Positions 25,217 to 37,893 are shown, numbered from the stretch's first letter. The stretch: DNA of 64,000 nucleotides from Colwellia sp. Arc7-635 (GCF_003971255.1 NZ_CP034660.1:1-64000); one strand, 5' to 3'. Numbers and translations are program-made. The notes: generated by a model not told the origin, from the letters alone.

Positions 25217-26371
25217 TTAAATTAACTTACTTTGGTAAGCCGTGATATAAGGCTTTAGTTCATCAAAGGCTGCTTCAGGCAGTATTTCAGCTAAATCCAT
25301 TAAACGTGATGCTAGTTGTTTTTCGCTATTTCCAGAGACATTAATATGGCCCATTTTACGACCGGCACGCTTACTTTTGCCATACCAGTGCAAACGAGTA
25401 CTTGCTACGCTCAATACTTCATTAGGAACGTTATCTTCACCCAATATGTTGATCATAGCAGTAGGGCGGATAAGCTCAGTACTACCAAGAGGTAAATTAC
25501 ATACCGCTCGTAAATGATTTTCGAATTGGCAAGTATCAGCACCTTGTTGAGTCCAGTGTCCTGAGTTATGCACGCGAGGTGCAATTTCATTAACCAATAG
25601 CTGCTCACCAACTTGGAAGAACTCAATAGCTAAAACGCCAATGTAATTCAGTTCTTGTGCAATACTATCAAAGACCTTTTGTGCTTGAGCTTGCAAGGCT
25701 TTATCAATGTGGTGCGCAATCGAAACACTTAATACACCGTTGCTGTGATGATTCTGAGTCAATGGATATACTTTCGTATTACCTTTGCTATCGCGAACAC
25801 CGACTAAAGACACTTCACGATCAAACGGTACCATTTGCTCAGCAACAACCGCGTGTTTTACGCCTTGTTCACCACCATCAAAAAAAGCTTTAATATCAAG
25901 CCATGTTGCTTCAGCTTGAGCTTGATTTTTTAATCGCCACTGACCTTTACCGTCATAACCTGCCAGGGCGCTTTTTAGAATAAGTGGAAAAGAAAGCGTC
26001 TTTAATGCTTGGTCGAAGTCTGCTTTTGTTTCGATAATTTCATGTTGAGCGTTCGCTACCTTGCACTTTATCAGTAGGTCTTTCTCTAATCTTCTATCTC
26101 CACCGACTTTAATCGCTTGGCTGTTTGGACGTAACTTGCCAGATGCCTGACAAACGGCCAAGGTTTGATGATCAATATGCTCAAATTCAGCGGTGATAAA
26201 ATCTGAAAATTCAATACCTTGCGATAAGTTACCGAAAATAACGCCAGTAGTAAGTGGGTCAACCACGTTACCAGAACCCACATCAAAAGCGCGTATATTG
26301 ATATTTAAGGGCTTAACCGCTAGCGCCATCATGCGAGCTAGCTGACCTGCACCTAATACTAAAACATTCAT
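25217..26371 (-). CDS. purK: N5-carboxyaminoimidazole ribonucleotide synthase PurK
   Basis: PurK is an ATP-grasp enzyme that carboxylates AIR with bicarbonate and ATP to give N5-CAIR in purine synthesis. The 384-residue protein begins MNVLVLGAGQLARMM and has the ATP-grasp features LILKSALAGYDGKGQWR and VNEIAPRVHNSGHWT. It starts 10 bp after purE, the next enzyme in the pathway, and the pair form a purEK operon. Confidence 0.97.
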   Translation of the reverse strand: MNVLVLGAGQLARMMALAVKPLNINIRAFDVGSGNVVDPLTTGVIFGNLSQGIEFSDFITAEFEHIDHQTLAVCQASGKLRPNSQAIKVGGDRRLEKDLLIKCKVANAQHEIIETKADFDQALKTLSFPLILKSALAGYDGKGQWRLKNQAQAEATWLDIKAFFDGGEQGVKHAVVAEQMVPFDREVSLVGVRDSKGNTKVYPLTQNHHSNGVLSVSIAHHIDKALQAQAQKVFDSIAQELNYIGVLAIEFFQVGEQLLVNEIAPRVHNSGHWTQQGADTCQFENHLRAVCNLPLGSTELIRPTAMINILGEDNVPNEVLSVASTRLHWYGKSKRAGRKMGHINVSGNSEKQLASRLMDLAEILPEAAFDELKPYITAYQSKLI

Positions 26372-26381
26372 TTACCTAGCC

Positions 26382-26864
26382 TTATGCCGCAGGATTTGGA
26401 TTATCAAGAATCGTTTGTGTTTGTTCAGCTCTAAATTTTTCAACCGCTGCTTGCACAATAGGATCAGAAATACCGATAATTTGCGCAGCTAATAGACCGG
26501 CGTTCGCTGCTCCAGCTTCACCAATGGCTAATGTACCAACAGCAATACCTTTTGGCATTTGTACAATTGATAGCAATGAATCTTGGCCACTCAATGCTTT
26601 TGACTGCACAGGCACACCTAAAACCGGTAGGCTTGTATAAGCCGCTGTCATGCCCGGTAAATGTGCTGCACCACCAGCGCCACCAATAATAACTTTAATA
26701 CCGCGATCTTTAGCACTTTCTGCATATTCGGCAAGTAAGTGAGGAGTTCTATGTGCTGAAACTACTTTTGTTTCATAAGGAACGTTAAATAAATCTAACA
26801 TTTGGGCAGCGTGCTGCATTGTCGGCCAGTCCGACTTTGACCCCATGATAATTCCAACTTTCAT
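26382..26864 (-). CDS. purE: N5-carboxyaminoimidazole ribonucleotide mutase PurE
   Basis: PurE converts N5-CAIR to CAIR in de novo purine synthesis. The 160-residue protein has the active-site [16 protein letters not shown] and [12 protein letters not shown] motifs. It is upstream of purK on the minus strand. About 30-45 bp upstream, near 26897-26912, the minus strand reads ACGCAAAACGGTGGGT, which shares only part of the PurR box consensus, so regulation by PurR is possible but not supported strongly. Confidence 0.97.
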   Translation of the reverse strand: MKVGIIMGSKSDWPTMQHAAQMLDLFNVPYETKVVSAHRTPHLLAEYAESAKDRGIKVIIGGAGGAAHLPGMTAAYTSLPVLGVPVQSKALSGQDSLLSIVQMPKGIAVGTLAIGEAGAANAGLLAAQIIGISDPIVQAAVEKFRAEQTQTILDNPNPAA

Positions 26865-26977
26865 ATACTTAATGCCTTTTGATTAAATGATTTGAAACCC
26901 ACCGTTTTGCGTAAGAACGATTTAACGATTAGGTGAAATTTAAGCCGAGATTATAGCGTGTTTGAAAATATTCTGAA

Positions 26978-27220
26978 ATGACAAATCTTAATAGCTATCT
27001 CTTTTTCTACTTGCTGAAATCTGCACCTTGTATGGCAAATAGCTATAGACCAAAGGATGATTTTTTAATTTATTTATCCGCGTATGATTATTTCTATAGT
27101 GAAAAGCAAAACATAATTAAGCTTGCTCGTATTAGAAAACTTGATGAATTAGCCTTAAGCTCAGTCATCGAATCGATAATAGTAGTGGCAATAAATATAA
27201 GTGAGGAAGTTCATGAATAA
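26978..27220 (+). CDS. Small hypothetical ORF upstream of the acyl-CoA ligase
   Basis: An 80-codon open frame fills most of the 348-bp gap between purE and the acyl-CoA ligase and overlaps the ligase start by 8 bp. The product is mildly hydrophobic at its N-terminus and matches nothing I recognise. No clear ribosome binding site precedes its ATG (or the internal ATG near residue 19). It may be a small coupled gene or simply a chance frame in a promoter and leader region; I lean toward chance. Confidence 0.25.
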   Translation: MTNLNSYLFFYLLKSAPCMANSYRPKDDFLIYLSAYDYFYSEKQNIIKLARIRKLDELALSSVIESIIVVAINISEEVHE

Positions 27221-28847
27221 CATCTATAGCCAAGGTTGTTTGGATAAGGTTGCTGCTAACAGTCAACCATTAACACCGATAAATTTTTTAAATCGCACCG
27301 CCGATGTTCATCCAAATAAAATAGCGATTATTCATGGCAAACAGAGATTTACCTATCAGCAATATCGTGGAAATGTCCGCCGTTTAGCGTCTGCTCTAAT
27401 CAAGCATGGTGTTAAACCTGGTCAAACCGTGTGTATTATGGCCGCGAATATTCCGGCATTTCTTGATGCTCACTATGGTGTGCCGTTGACAGGGGCTGTG
27501 CTTAACTCTATCAATATTCGTCTCGATGCCGAGAATATTGCTTTTATTATGGACCATGGTGAGTGTGACGTGTTGTTAACCGACACCGCATTTTCAGGTG
27601 TTATTAAAGAAGCTTTAGCCATATCAAAACGTCAACCTCTAGTGATTGACATTGATGATGTTGAAGGGCCAGGTGGTGAGCGCTTAGGTATTATTGAGTA
27701 CCAAGATCTATTAGCGCAAGGAGATGAAAATTTTACCGATTCATTAGTCGAAGATGAGTGGCAGGCGCTGGCATTAAATTATACCTCTGGTACAACAGGT
27801 AATCCGAAAGGCGTGGTTTATTCACATCGTGGTGCTTATTTAAATGCCATCGGACATAACTTTGTTTGGCCAACAGATAGCAATACTAACTACCTTTGGA
27901 CCTTACCTTTGTTCCATTGTAATGGTTGGTGTTTCCCTTGGACTATCGTCGCCGTTGGCGGCACGCAAGTCTGTTTGAGGCAAGTTGAAGTAGGTGCGAT
28001 TGTTAATGCGATGATCGAACATAAAATTAGTCATTTTTGTGGAGCACCAATCGTACTTAATATGATTTTAAATGCTGATGAAAGTTTACTCGCACAATTA
28101 CCAAAAAATATCAAAGCCATGACCGCTGGCGCTCCACCTCCTGCGGCCGTTATTAAAGGCATTGAAAATCTCGGTATTGAAATTACACAAAGTTATGGTT
28201 TAACTGAGGTCTATGGACCTTGTGTGGTTAGTGAATGGAAAGATGAATGGAACGATAAAAGTGATGATGAACGTGCAGCCTTAAAAGCGCGTCAGGGAGT
28301 GCGTTATCCTACGCAGGAAGACGTTGATGTATTGAATCCTGATACCATGCAGCCTGTTCGTTGTGATGGCGAAACCATTGGTGAAATAATGTTTCGTGGC
28401 AATACCACGATGAAAGGCTACTTGAAAAATGAAAAAGCCACAGAGGAAGCCTTTGCTCATGGTTGGTTTCATTCAGGAGACTTAGCGGTTAAGCATCCTG
28501 ATGGCTATATTGAAATTCGTGATCGCTCAAAAGACATTATTATTTCTGGGGGTGAAAACATTTCGTCGGTAGAAATAGAAGGTGTGCTATATCAACATCC
28601 CGCTATTTTAGAAGCGGCAGTGGTGGCGAAAAAAGATGAAAAGTGGGGCGAAACACCTTGTGCATTTATCGGTTTAAAACGAGGACAAAGTTTGACCGAA
28701 CAAGAAATCATTCAATATTGTCGCGAGCACATGGCTGGCTTCAAAGTTCCAAAAACCATTGTCTTTAGTGAGCTACCTAAAACATCAACCGGTAAAGTGC
28801 AGAAGTTTGCCTTGAGACAAAAGCTAAAAGACTTATTTGAGTCTTAA
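27213..28847 (+). CDS. AMP-dependent acyl-CoA synthetase
   Basis: The 544-residue ANL-family ligase activates a carboxylic acid with ATP and couples it to CoA. Motifs in order: P-loop YTSGTTGNPKGVVYSH, substrate region LPLFHCNGWCFPW, TQSYGLTEVYGP, HSGDLAVKHPDGYIEIRDRSKD and the C-terminal catalytic lysine in TSTGKVQKFALR. The sequence type is that of medium-chain ligases and the methylmercaptopropionate-CoA ligases (DmdB) of marine bacteria, but the substrate cannot be read from the sequence. The ATG at 27213, with AGGAAG upstream, is preferred to an in-frame start at 27201. It is a single gene followed by a strong hairpin. Confidence 0.93.
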   Translation: MNNIYSQGCLDKVAANSQPLTPINFLNRTADVHPNKIAIIHGKQRFTYQQYRGNVRRLASALIKHGVKPGQTVCIMAANIPAFLDAHYGVPLTGAVLNSINIRLDAENIAFIMDHGECDVLLTDTAFSGVIKEALAISKRQPLVIDIDDVEGPGGERLGIIEYQDLLAQGDENFTDSLVEDEWQALALNYTSGTTGNPKGVVYSHRGAYLNAIGHNFVWPTDSNTNYLWTLPLFHCNGWCFPWTIVAVGGTQVCLRQVEVGAIVNAMIEHKISHFCGAPIVLNMILNADESLLAQLPKNIKAMTAGAPPPAAVIKGIENLGIEITQSYGLTEVYGPCVVSEWKDEWNDKSDDERAALKARQGVRYPTQEDVDVLNPDTMQPVRCDGETIGEIMFRGNTTMKGYLKNEKATEEAFAHGWFHSGDLAVKHPDGYIEIRDRSKDIIISGGENISSVEIEGVLYQHPAILEAAVVAKKDEKWGETPCAFIGLKRGQSLTEQEIIQYCREHMAGFKVPKTIVFSELPKTSTGKVQKFALRQKLKDLFES

Positions 28848-28877
28848 ACTTGAACCTTAAGTAAAGCGCCAAAATCA

Positions 28878-28905
28878 AAGAAGGCTAACATTTGTTAGCC
28901 TTCTT
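28878..28905. terminator. Hairpin between convergent acyl-CoA ligase and S9 peptidase genes
   Basis: A 12-bp perfect stem AAGAAGGCTAAC / GTTAGCCTTCTT with loop ATTT lies in the gap between two convergent genes. The T run after it is short, so its efficiency as an intrinsic terminator is uncertain, but stem strength and position support the role. Confidence 0.75.
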
Positions 28906-28928
28906 AATGAATGAAGATGAATAATTAA

Positions 28929-30875
28929 CTACTTTATATGCTCATCTAAGAAGCGTAGGACCTTTTTCATGTAAGCCTTTTGGTTTTCTGAGTTATAAAA
29001 ACCATGCCCTTCATTATCGACCACATACCATTCATAAGGTTTATTGGCTTTTTTCAATGCCGCTTGCAAGCGCAATACATGTTCAAATGGCGCACGTTCA
29101 TCATCTTCACCATGCGCTAACAGTAATGGAATTTTTATTTTTTCTACATAGTTGACCGGTGACATGCTTTTTAGCTGTTTACTATCAGTACCGAGAGCCA
29201 TTTCTAGATAGCTTATTCCCGCTCTTCTATCCTTAATGTCACCTTCTTCAAACATCAGCTCTAAGTCATAAATACCGGCATTAGCGATCGCGCATTTATA
29301 AGTATCTGGATAAATTGCTGCACTTTGTATAGCAGAGTAGGCACCAAAACTGCCGCCCATAATACAAGCCTCGCCTGCACGCGCTTTTCCTTGCTTTATT
29401 AATGACTGATAAGTGTCATATATATCTTGCTGGATTAATGTGCCCCAAACTTTATGCCCTGCAGTTTCAAAGTTATCTCCATAACCACCAGAGCCGCGGT
29501 AATTTACCTGTAATACAGAATAACCATTTAATGCTAGGTACTGTATTGTTCTCGAAAACTGCCAAAAATCACGAACGCCATGAGGACCGCCGTGCACCAT
29601 CACCACTACAGGTGCAGGTTTGGTTTTTGTTGATGATTTTGCTGCCGTAAAATAACCATTGATTACAGTACCATCGGTAGCCGTGGCTTTTATTGGTTCC
29701 ATTTGCTGTAAATCTTTAGTTTGAATATTGGGGAAATACTTAAACAGTAAGCTAATTTTATTTTGCGCTTTATCAAATAAGTAAAGGCTGCCAGGATCAA
29801 TGTCAGAAGCTACATATACCACATAGACATTACCATCTTCAGTTCGACTAGTTATTTTGACTTCGCTATAAGGAAATGACTGCAGCAACATCTTAAAGGT
29901 GGCGGCCTCTTGATTTTCTTTATCAAGCATTATGTAGGCTGGGTAGTTTTCATCGACCCGTATAGCATATGCTGAGCGGCCGTCAGTAGACATTTCTATA
30001 TCGGTTATATCAACCATTTTATCGGTAAATACGCTGGAGTATGAGTAATCATCTAAGTTCAACTTAAAAATACCACGGCGATCTTGTTTATAGCTATCAA
30101 TAGTGTAGAGAAATTTTCCTGACTGGCTAATAGACAATGGAGTAACCTTATTACCGACAGTACCTTCAGGTAAAGCCTCCCAGTTGCTATCTTTTTTTAC
30201 ATAAACATTAATATTATTATTTTTATCTATGCCGGACGCAATCAAGGGCATGTCATTATTGTCTATCAAAAAATTTGCGTTTGCCATAGGAGTTTTACCA
30301 TAATCTTTTTTGATAATGCCAGAATAGACATTAAGTTTTATGGCTGATGTTAAGGCTTCTCTAGATTTAGACATAGGGGTAGAGCTAACTAAAATATGCT
30401 CATTATCGCCAGGAAGCGTATCGATAATATATCCCCAAGCGTAAGAGGTTTTTTTCTTTTTAAGCCTACTACCTGAACGTCCATCACCAGCATGCATACC
30501 AAAGATCATTTCGCCTTTAGTGCCATCAAGATTAGCCGCAAATAATTCACCGTACGACACCGGACGTTCTCTAGTCGATAATTGTTTAACTAACTGTATG
30601 ACGACACGTTCATTATTTACCCAAATATAATCGCCAGGTTGATAGTCATCTTGAAAATCAATCTTGCCTACGAGTTGCATGGTATCGCGCTGAAAAAACA
30701 CTAAAATAACGCTGCCTTCATGGCGTATAGAAACAGCTAAATGTTCGCCGTCTGGTGATATTTTTGCATTTTGATATAGGGAATTGTCAAAAAGAGTGTC
30801 CCAATTATTGGCCATTACTAGGGAGCTATTGAAAAGCAAGGTAAGAAACAATAAAAAACTGAGCAGTGTTTTCAT
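28929..30875 (-). CDS. S9 family peptidase (prolyl oligopeptidase type), exported
   Basis: The 648-residue protein has a signal peptide (MKTLLSFLLFLTLLFNSSLVMAN), a beta-propeller-like N-terminal two-thirds and a C-terminal alpha/beta hydrolase domain with PVVVMVHGGPHG. The predicted catalytic triad is Ser509 (GGSFGAYS), Asp592 (HGEDDERAP) and His624 (NEGHGF). It belongs with the dipeptidyl/acylaminoacyl peptidases and is expected in the periplasm, where it would trim oligopeptides. It is a single gene on the minus strand. The substrate is unknown. Confidence 0.92.
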   Translation of the reverse strand: MKTLLSFLLFLTLLFNSSLVMANNWDTLFDNSLYQNAKISPDGEHLAVSIRHEGSVILVFFQRDTMQLVGKIDFQDDYQPGDYIWVNNERVVIQLVKQLSTRERPVSYGELFAANLDGTKGEMIFGMHAGDGRSGSRLKKKKTSYAWGYIIDTLPGDNEHILVSSTPMSKSREALTSAIKLNVYSGIIKKDYGKTPMANANFLIDNNDMPLIASGIDKNNNINVYVKKDSNWEALPEGTVGNKVTPLSISQSGKFLYTIDSYKQDRRGIFKLNLDDYSYSSVFTDKMVDITDIEMSTDGRSAYAIRVDENYPAYIMLDKENQEAATFKMLLQSFPYSEVKITSRTEDGNVYVVYVASDIDPGSLYLFDKAQNKISLLFKYFPNIQTKDLQQMEPIKATATDGTVINGYFTAAKSSTKTKPAPVVVMVHGGPHGVRDFWQFSRTIQYLALNGYSVLQVNYRGSGGYGDNFETAGHKVWGTLIQQDIYDTYQSLIKQGKARAGEACIMGGSFGAYSAIQSAAIYPDTYKCAIANAGIYDLELMFEEGDIKDRRAGISYLEMALGTDSKQLKSMSPVNYVEKIKIPLLLAHGEDDERAPFEHVLRLQAALKKANKPYEWYVVDNEGHGFYNSENQKAYMKKVLRFLDEHIK

Positions 30876-31151
30876 GAAATTTTAATCCATTAATATATTA
30901 GAAGCATTGGAATCGCTTGGTATACCAGAGTAGGGTACAGCAAGGATATAATCATTATTCTTTTTATCTTAGGCTGTTAGCAACACATACCTACTAAGAA
31001 TTTTTTCATACTGTAAAGTTATTTTCCTAAGTACACAAGCCAGATGACTTTCTAGCATGCTCACATTTGATTGAAATTAAAATGCAGAGCTAGTAAAAAA
31101 ACGTATAATCACTCCCTAATTATTTTCATTCATTGGCATTAACTGCACGTT

Positions 31152-32598
<1,447 letters not shown>

Positions 32599-32822
32599 TA
32601 AATTTCATCTCTACCAAATAGCATGTTTACTCTAAGCATGCTATTTGTGCTTTACATCACAAAACCACAGAGTTCAAATTATACTCAGTCATTAAACCAC
32701 AATTATTTTACGGTTTTTCACAAAGCTTGTGCTAGATCAATTACTCTATTCTTGAGCAGGCGTAAAATTACCTCATTGAAGATATTTAATATTTCTTATA
32801 TTTTACAAAAGGTAATGCTCTC

Positions 32823-33500
32823 ATGAAAACATCAATAATTAATGGTCTAATTCTTTCCGCTTTAACATTATCTCCACTTGCCCTAGCTAACCAAGCAGGA
32901 GATTTTGTTGTTCGTGGTGGGGCAACTATGGTTAATCCAGATAGTGATAAATCAAACATAATGCTAGGTGGTGCTGATTCAACTATGACGCTTACTGTTG
33001 ATGATAATACTCAGCTAGGTTTGAACTTCGTTTACTTCTACGATAGTAACTGGGCAATTGAGCTTCTAGCTGCAACACCTTTTACTCATGATGTAACCAT
33101 TCAAGATAAAAATTCAGTACTAGGTGTAGATGGCGCTAACTTAGGTGAAGTATCTCAATTACCACCAACATTAAGTGCTCTATACTACTTTGATACAAAT
33201 TCTGCTTTCAAACCTTATGTTGGTCTAGGTATAAACTACACTGTTTTCTTTGATGAAGACTTTGCTTCAGCACCAAAATCATTAGGTCTAAGTAATCTAG
33301 AATTAGACGGTTCATTCGGTTTATCAGCACAAGTCGGAGTTGACTACAAATTGGATGACACATGGACACTAAATGCTTCTATGCGTTACATAGATATAGA
33401 TGCAGAAGCAACATTTGATGTTGCAGGGAATAGTATTGGTAAAGCTGACATCAATGTTGACCCAATGGTTTATTCATTAATGCTAGGTTATAAGTTCTAA
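32823..33500 (+). CDS. OmpW family outer-membrane protein
   Basis: The 225-residue protein has a clear signal peptide (ending near LALAN) and the OmpW layout of an eight-strand beta-barrel: VVRGGATMVNPD at the mature N-terminus, NWAIELLAATPF, PYVGLGINYTVFF and the terminal aromatic residue in YSLMLGYKF. OmpW porins carry small hydrophobic molecules across the outer membrane. It lies between hemF and aroE, which are adjacent in many relatives, and has its own terminator, so it looks like an independent unit. The 224-bp gap before it has no gene that I can support. Confidence 0.93.
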   Translation: MKTSIINGLILSALTLSPLALANQAGDFVVRGGATMVNPDSDKSNIMLGGADSTMTLTVDDNTQLGLNFVYFYDSNWAIELLAATPFTHDVTIQDKNSVLGVDGANLGEVSQLPPTLSALYYFDTNSAFKPYVGLGINYTVFFDEDFASAPKSLGLSNLELDGSFGLSAQVGVDYKLDDTWTLNASMRYIDIDAEATFDVAGNSIGKADINVDPMVYSLMLGYKF

Positions 33501-33531
33501 TCACATTCTGAACTAGATAAAATAGATATAT

Positions 33532-33560
33532 AAAGCAGTCATACAATGGCTGCTTTTTTG
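33532..33560 (+). terminator. Terminator after the OmpW gene
   Basis: The stem AAAGCAGTCAT / ATGGCTGCTTT (one G-T pair) with loop ACA is followed by T residues. An in-frame ATG of the aroE reading frame (33546) sits in the right arm of this hairpin, which argues against that codon as the aroE start. Confidence 0.85.
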
Positions 33561-33617
33561 TTTTCATCCTTTCATAACTACGTTAATCTACAGCTAAACA
33601 CTCAAGCCAGTATTCTT

Positions 33618-34433
33618 ATGGATCAATATCGCGTATTTGGTAATCCTATTGCCCAATCAAAATCTCCTTTTATTCACCAACTATTTGCTGAGCAGACAAA
33701 GCAAAATATTAATTACGAAACTGAATTAGTCGCACTTGATCAATTTACATCAGCAGTAAATAAATTAATAGCTAACCAGGGAAAGGGCGCTAATGTTACT
33801 GCACCGTTCAAAGAGCAGGCGTTTGCTTTGTGTGACGAATTAAGTGAGAGAGCAAAACTTGCTGGCGCAGTTAATACCCTGACTTTTTCCAACGGCATTA
33901 TCTATGGTGATACTACCGACGGTGTTGGCTTGGTAAATGATCTACTCAGGCATGAAATTCAATTACAAAGTAGTAAAGTACTGTTGCTTGGTGCTGGTGG
34001 TGCCGCTAAAGGTGTCGTGCAAGCACTTTTGGCACAAGCGCCTGATTTATTAACTATCGCGAATAGAACATTAAGCAAAGCGCAAGCTATCGCAAAGCAG
34101 TATCCGAATGAAAATATCCAAGCACTTACTTTTGCTGATACTGAACATTTAGCTTTTGATATTATTATCAATGCGACATCGGTTGGCTTGTCTGGGGGGA
34201 ATTTACCCATTGCGGACCAAACCTTAAAGAGCGCGCATACTTGTTACGATATGGTTTACCAAAAAGAGCCAACTGCCTTTTTAAAGCAAGCAAAAGCCCT
34301 TGGTGTGAAAAATAATATCGATGGTTTAGGTATGTTAGTGGGGCAAGCGGCGGCTAGCTTTGAATTATGGAGAAACACCTATCCGGATGTTGAACCCGTT
34401 TTAGCGGCTTTAAGGGCAAAGCTAAACGAATAA
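33618..34433 (+). CDS. aroE: Shikimate dehydrogenase AroE
   Basis: AroE reduces 3-dehydroshikimate to shikimate with NADPH in aromatic amino acid synthesis. The ATG at 33618 gives MDQYRVFGNPIAQSKSPFIH, the conserved substrate-binding N-terminus, and a 271-residue protein like E. coli AroE (272). Further motifs are GANVTAPFK (catalytic Lys), LAGAVNTL, GAGGAAKGVV and NATSVGLSGG. A longer frame opening at 33546 begins inside the preceding terminator and adds unconserved residues. yrdB follows after 29 bp. Confidence 0.96.
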   Translation: MDQYRVFGNPIAQSKSPFIHQLFAEQTKQNINYETELVALDQFTSAVNKLIANQGKGANVTAPFKEQAFALCDELSERAKLAGAVNTLTFSNGIIYGDTTDGVGLVNDLLRHEIQLQSSKVLLLGAGGAAKGVVQALLAQAPDLLTIANRTLSKAQAIAKQYPNENIQALTFADTEHLAFDIIINATSVGLSGGNLPIADQTLKSAHTCYDMVYQKEPTAFLKQAKALGVKNNIDGLGMLVGQAAASFELWRNTYPDVEPVLAALRAKLNE

Positions 34434-34462
34434 GCTTTATTGCAAACGATGAGGTCGGAAAT

Positions 34463-34696
34463 ATGAACCAAGCTATTTTATTTAATGATGATTTACATTT
34501 TAATGCCAAGCATGACGCATGGTCTTTTACTGGGCAGCTGTCCGGACAAAGAATTACAGTTTACTTCCATTCTATTCAGCTGAAGCAATTAGTGAGTATT
34601 GATAACTGTACTAAATATGATTTAGAAGAAGTAACAGAACTCTGGCTCGAGAAAAACGAACCAGAAGGTGATGAGATACATATAGAGATGAAGTAA
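34463..34696 (+). CDS. DUF1488 family protein (YrdB-like)
   Basis: The 77-residue protein of the DUF1488 family has the family's start pattern with FNDDLHFNAKHDAWSFTGQLSGQRI and a conserved VEELWLE-like end. The function is unknown. As in E. coli yrdB, it follows aroE directly and is probably in the same transcript. The convergent gamma-carbonic-anhydrase gene ends 12 bp away. Confidence 0.88.
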   Translation: MNQAILFNDDLHFNAKHDAWSFTGQLSGQRITVYFHSIQLKQLVSIDNCTKYDLEEVTELWLEKNEPEGDEIHIEMK

Positions 34697-34708
34697 CGAT
34701 AATGCTAA

Positions 34709-35251
34709 CTATGTTTGTGCTATATATTCATCTTTCAATTCAACGTAGTTTATTGCCGACTGCTTGAGAAAATTAGCTTCACTTTCTTTTAGCTCTCTTA
34801 CTTGCTTAACAGGGTTACCTACATACAGGTAACCACTTTTTAAAACTTTGCTTGGAGGCACCAAGCTACCGGCACCAATAAATACATCACTTTCTACAAC
34901 AGCACCGTCCATAATTATCGCACCCATACCGACTAAAATACGATCACCCAAAGCACAGCCATGCAACATACACTTATGGCCAACAGTTACATCATCACCA
35001 ATAACTAAAGGGTTACCATTAGGGTTATGACTCGTTTTTCGGGTGACATGTAGAACAGTCCCGTCTTGTATATTGCTTCTAGCACCAATTGTTATCTTAT
35101 TAACATCACCTCTAGCTGCAACTAAAGGCCAAACACTTGAGTCATCCCCTAAGGTAATGTCGCCCACAAGTACTGCAGTTTCATCAACATAAACAGCACG
35201 CCCTAACAGGGGAAGGATATTGTTATAGCTTCGAAAGTTATTTTTACTCAT
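34709..35251 (-). CDS. Gamma carbonic anhydrase family protein (YrdA-like)
   Basis: The 180-residue left-handed beta-helix protein is built of hexapeptide repeats such as IGDDVTVGHKCMLHGCALGDRILVGMGAIIMDGAVV. The three zinc-ligand histidines expected for the fold are visible in LHVTRKTSH, VGHKCMLHG. In enterobacteria the homologue yrdA is also near aroE and yrdB. Enzymatic activity is uncertain for this subfamily. It is divergent from the rRNA operon promoter region. Confidence 0.93.
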   Translation of the reverse strand: MSKNNFRSYNNILPLLGRAVYVDETAVLVGDITLGDDSSVWPLVAARGDVNKITIGARSNIQDGTVLHVTRKTSHNPNGNPLVIGDDVTVGHKCMLHGCALGDRILVGMGAIIMDGAVVESDVFIGAGSLVPPSKVLKSGYLYVGNPVKQVRELKESEANFLKQSAINYVELKDEYIAQT

Positions 35252-35485
35252 ATATAAGATGTTTTTGGGGATTGATAAAGATATCTTAGCAAAATTAGTT
35301 AGCAGATGGTGCTTTTCAAATATTTAACTAATTATTCAGTGCTATAAATATATCAACAGGAGTTAAAACTCTAAATTCATAGCGTGTTTTATCAGCAGTT
35401 CGAACGTTAAAGACTCAATCACAGTATGGTCTGTACGATTAATCAGCAAACGAACCTTTATTCGTAATTAAATACAAATTAGGTG

Positions 35486-35513
35486 TTGACGTGCGGCGAG
35501 AAATCTCTAAAAT
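35486..35513 (+). promoter_or_regulatory. Candidate rrn promoter P1
   Basis: TTGACG (35486-35491) and TAAAAT (35508-35513) are separated by 16 bp and followed by the GC-rich stretch GCGCTCC, a typical stringently controlled rRNA discriminator. AT-rich sequence upstream could serve as an UP element. The site is 530 bp before the 16S gene. Confidence 0.75.
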
Positions 35514-35654
35514 GCGCTCCACTTCTTCGGGACAAGTCGAAGAGGTTGTTTTAATGAGTTATCTCTTTCAGTTTAGGCTGATTTGGTTAACTTAACGTTT
35601 TAAAGTTAAGTTTGAATCTTCTGAAAAGAAAGTTTAAAAAAACGAAATAAAACG

Positions 35655-35682
35655 TTGACATTAAAACCTGAGAGCGTATTAT
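35655..35682 (+). promoter_or_regulatory. Candidate rrn promoter P2
   Basis: TTGACA (35655-35660) and TATTAT (35677-35682) are separated by 16 bp and followed by a GC-containing discriminator. The spacing of about 170 bp from P1 fits the tandem P1/P2 arrangement of rRNA operons. The rest of 35252-36040 is leader and promoter DNA with no gene. Confidence 0.8.
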
Positions 35683-35772
35683 ACGCCTCCTGCTTCGGGG
35701 CTACAGCAACGAAGTCAAGCGATATTCAAGTAAATAACGAATGCGATTATTTGCTACTTATCTTAACGATAA

Positions 35773-35784
35773 GTTTCTTTAACA
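35773..35784 (+). promoter_or_regulatory. Candidate boxA antitermination site in the rrn leader
   Basis: GTTTCTTTAACA resembles the Nus-factor boxA consensus TGCTCTTTAACA and lies about 100 bp after promoter P2, between the promoter and the 16S gene. A second similar element is found in the 16S-23S spacer. Confidence 0.7.
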
Positions 35785-36040
35785 ATTAGTTATCATGCAA
35801 TTTGTGTGGACACTCACATTAACGTTGATTTTACATAGTTATCCTCGGATAACAAAAAAACAGCTTAATATGATGTCACACAAAAATAAGTATCATTTAG
35901 GTCTTCGGATTTAAATAATACGTTTTATGTAGTTACTTTCTTCTTTAGTCGGATAGAAAGTAACACGACAGAATTCATTGAGCAGATGTCTTTTCTTGGT
36001 TAACTTCGGTTAGTTAAGGTGAGCATCACAAACGATTTTT

Positions 36041-37583
<1,543 letters not shown>

Positions 37584-37705
37584 TCTTGAAGTAAAACAGC
37601 TTAATGAGAACCTCGGTTCTACGAGTGTTCACACAAATTACATGATAACAAATTAGAAGAAGTCCAAACATGCTAGCTTCGGACGTAAATTCTTGAAAGA
37701 GAAAT

Positions 37706-37782
<77 letters not shown>

Positions 37783-37817
37783 ATTTACGTTCTAGCTTAA
37801 AGTGTGTTTCCCATTGC

Positions 37818-37893
37818 GGGGCTATAGCTCAGCTGGGAGAGCGCCTGCCTTGCACGCAGGAGGTCAGCAGTTCGATCCTGCTTAGCTCCACCA
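37818..37893 (+). tRNA. tRNA-Ala (TGC)
   Basis: The 76-nt cloverleaf has acceptor GGGGCTA / TAGCTCC, anticodon TGC in the loop TTGCACG, T-loop TTCGATC and encoded CCA. It follows tRNA-Ile in the 16S-23S spacer. Confidence 0.97.

Noticed and set aside
26897-26912. ACGCAAAACGGTGGGT upstream of purE as a PurR box
   Set aside because: Only about 11 of 16 positions match the PurR consensus and the right half is poor, so I did not annotate it as a site.
32623-32826. 67-codon frame between hemF and the OmpW gene
   Set aside because: No ribosome binding site, no recognisable domain, and it overlaps the promoter region of the OmpW gene.
33546-33617. Longer aroE start
   Set aside because: The ATG is in the terminator arm of the preceding gene, and the conserved AroE N-terminus begins at 33618.
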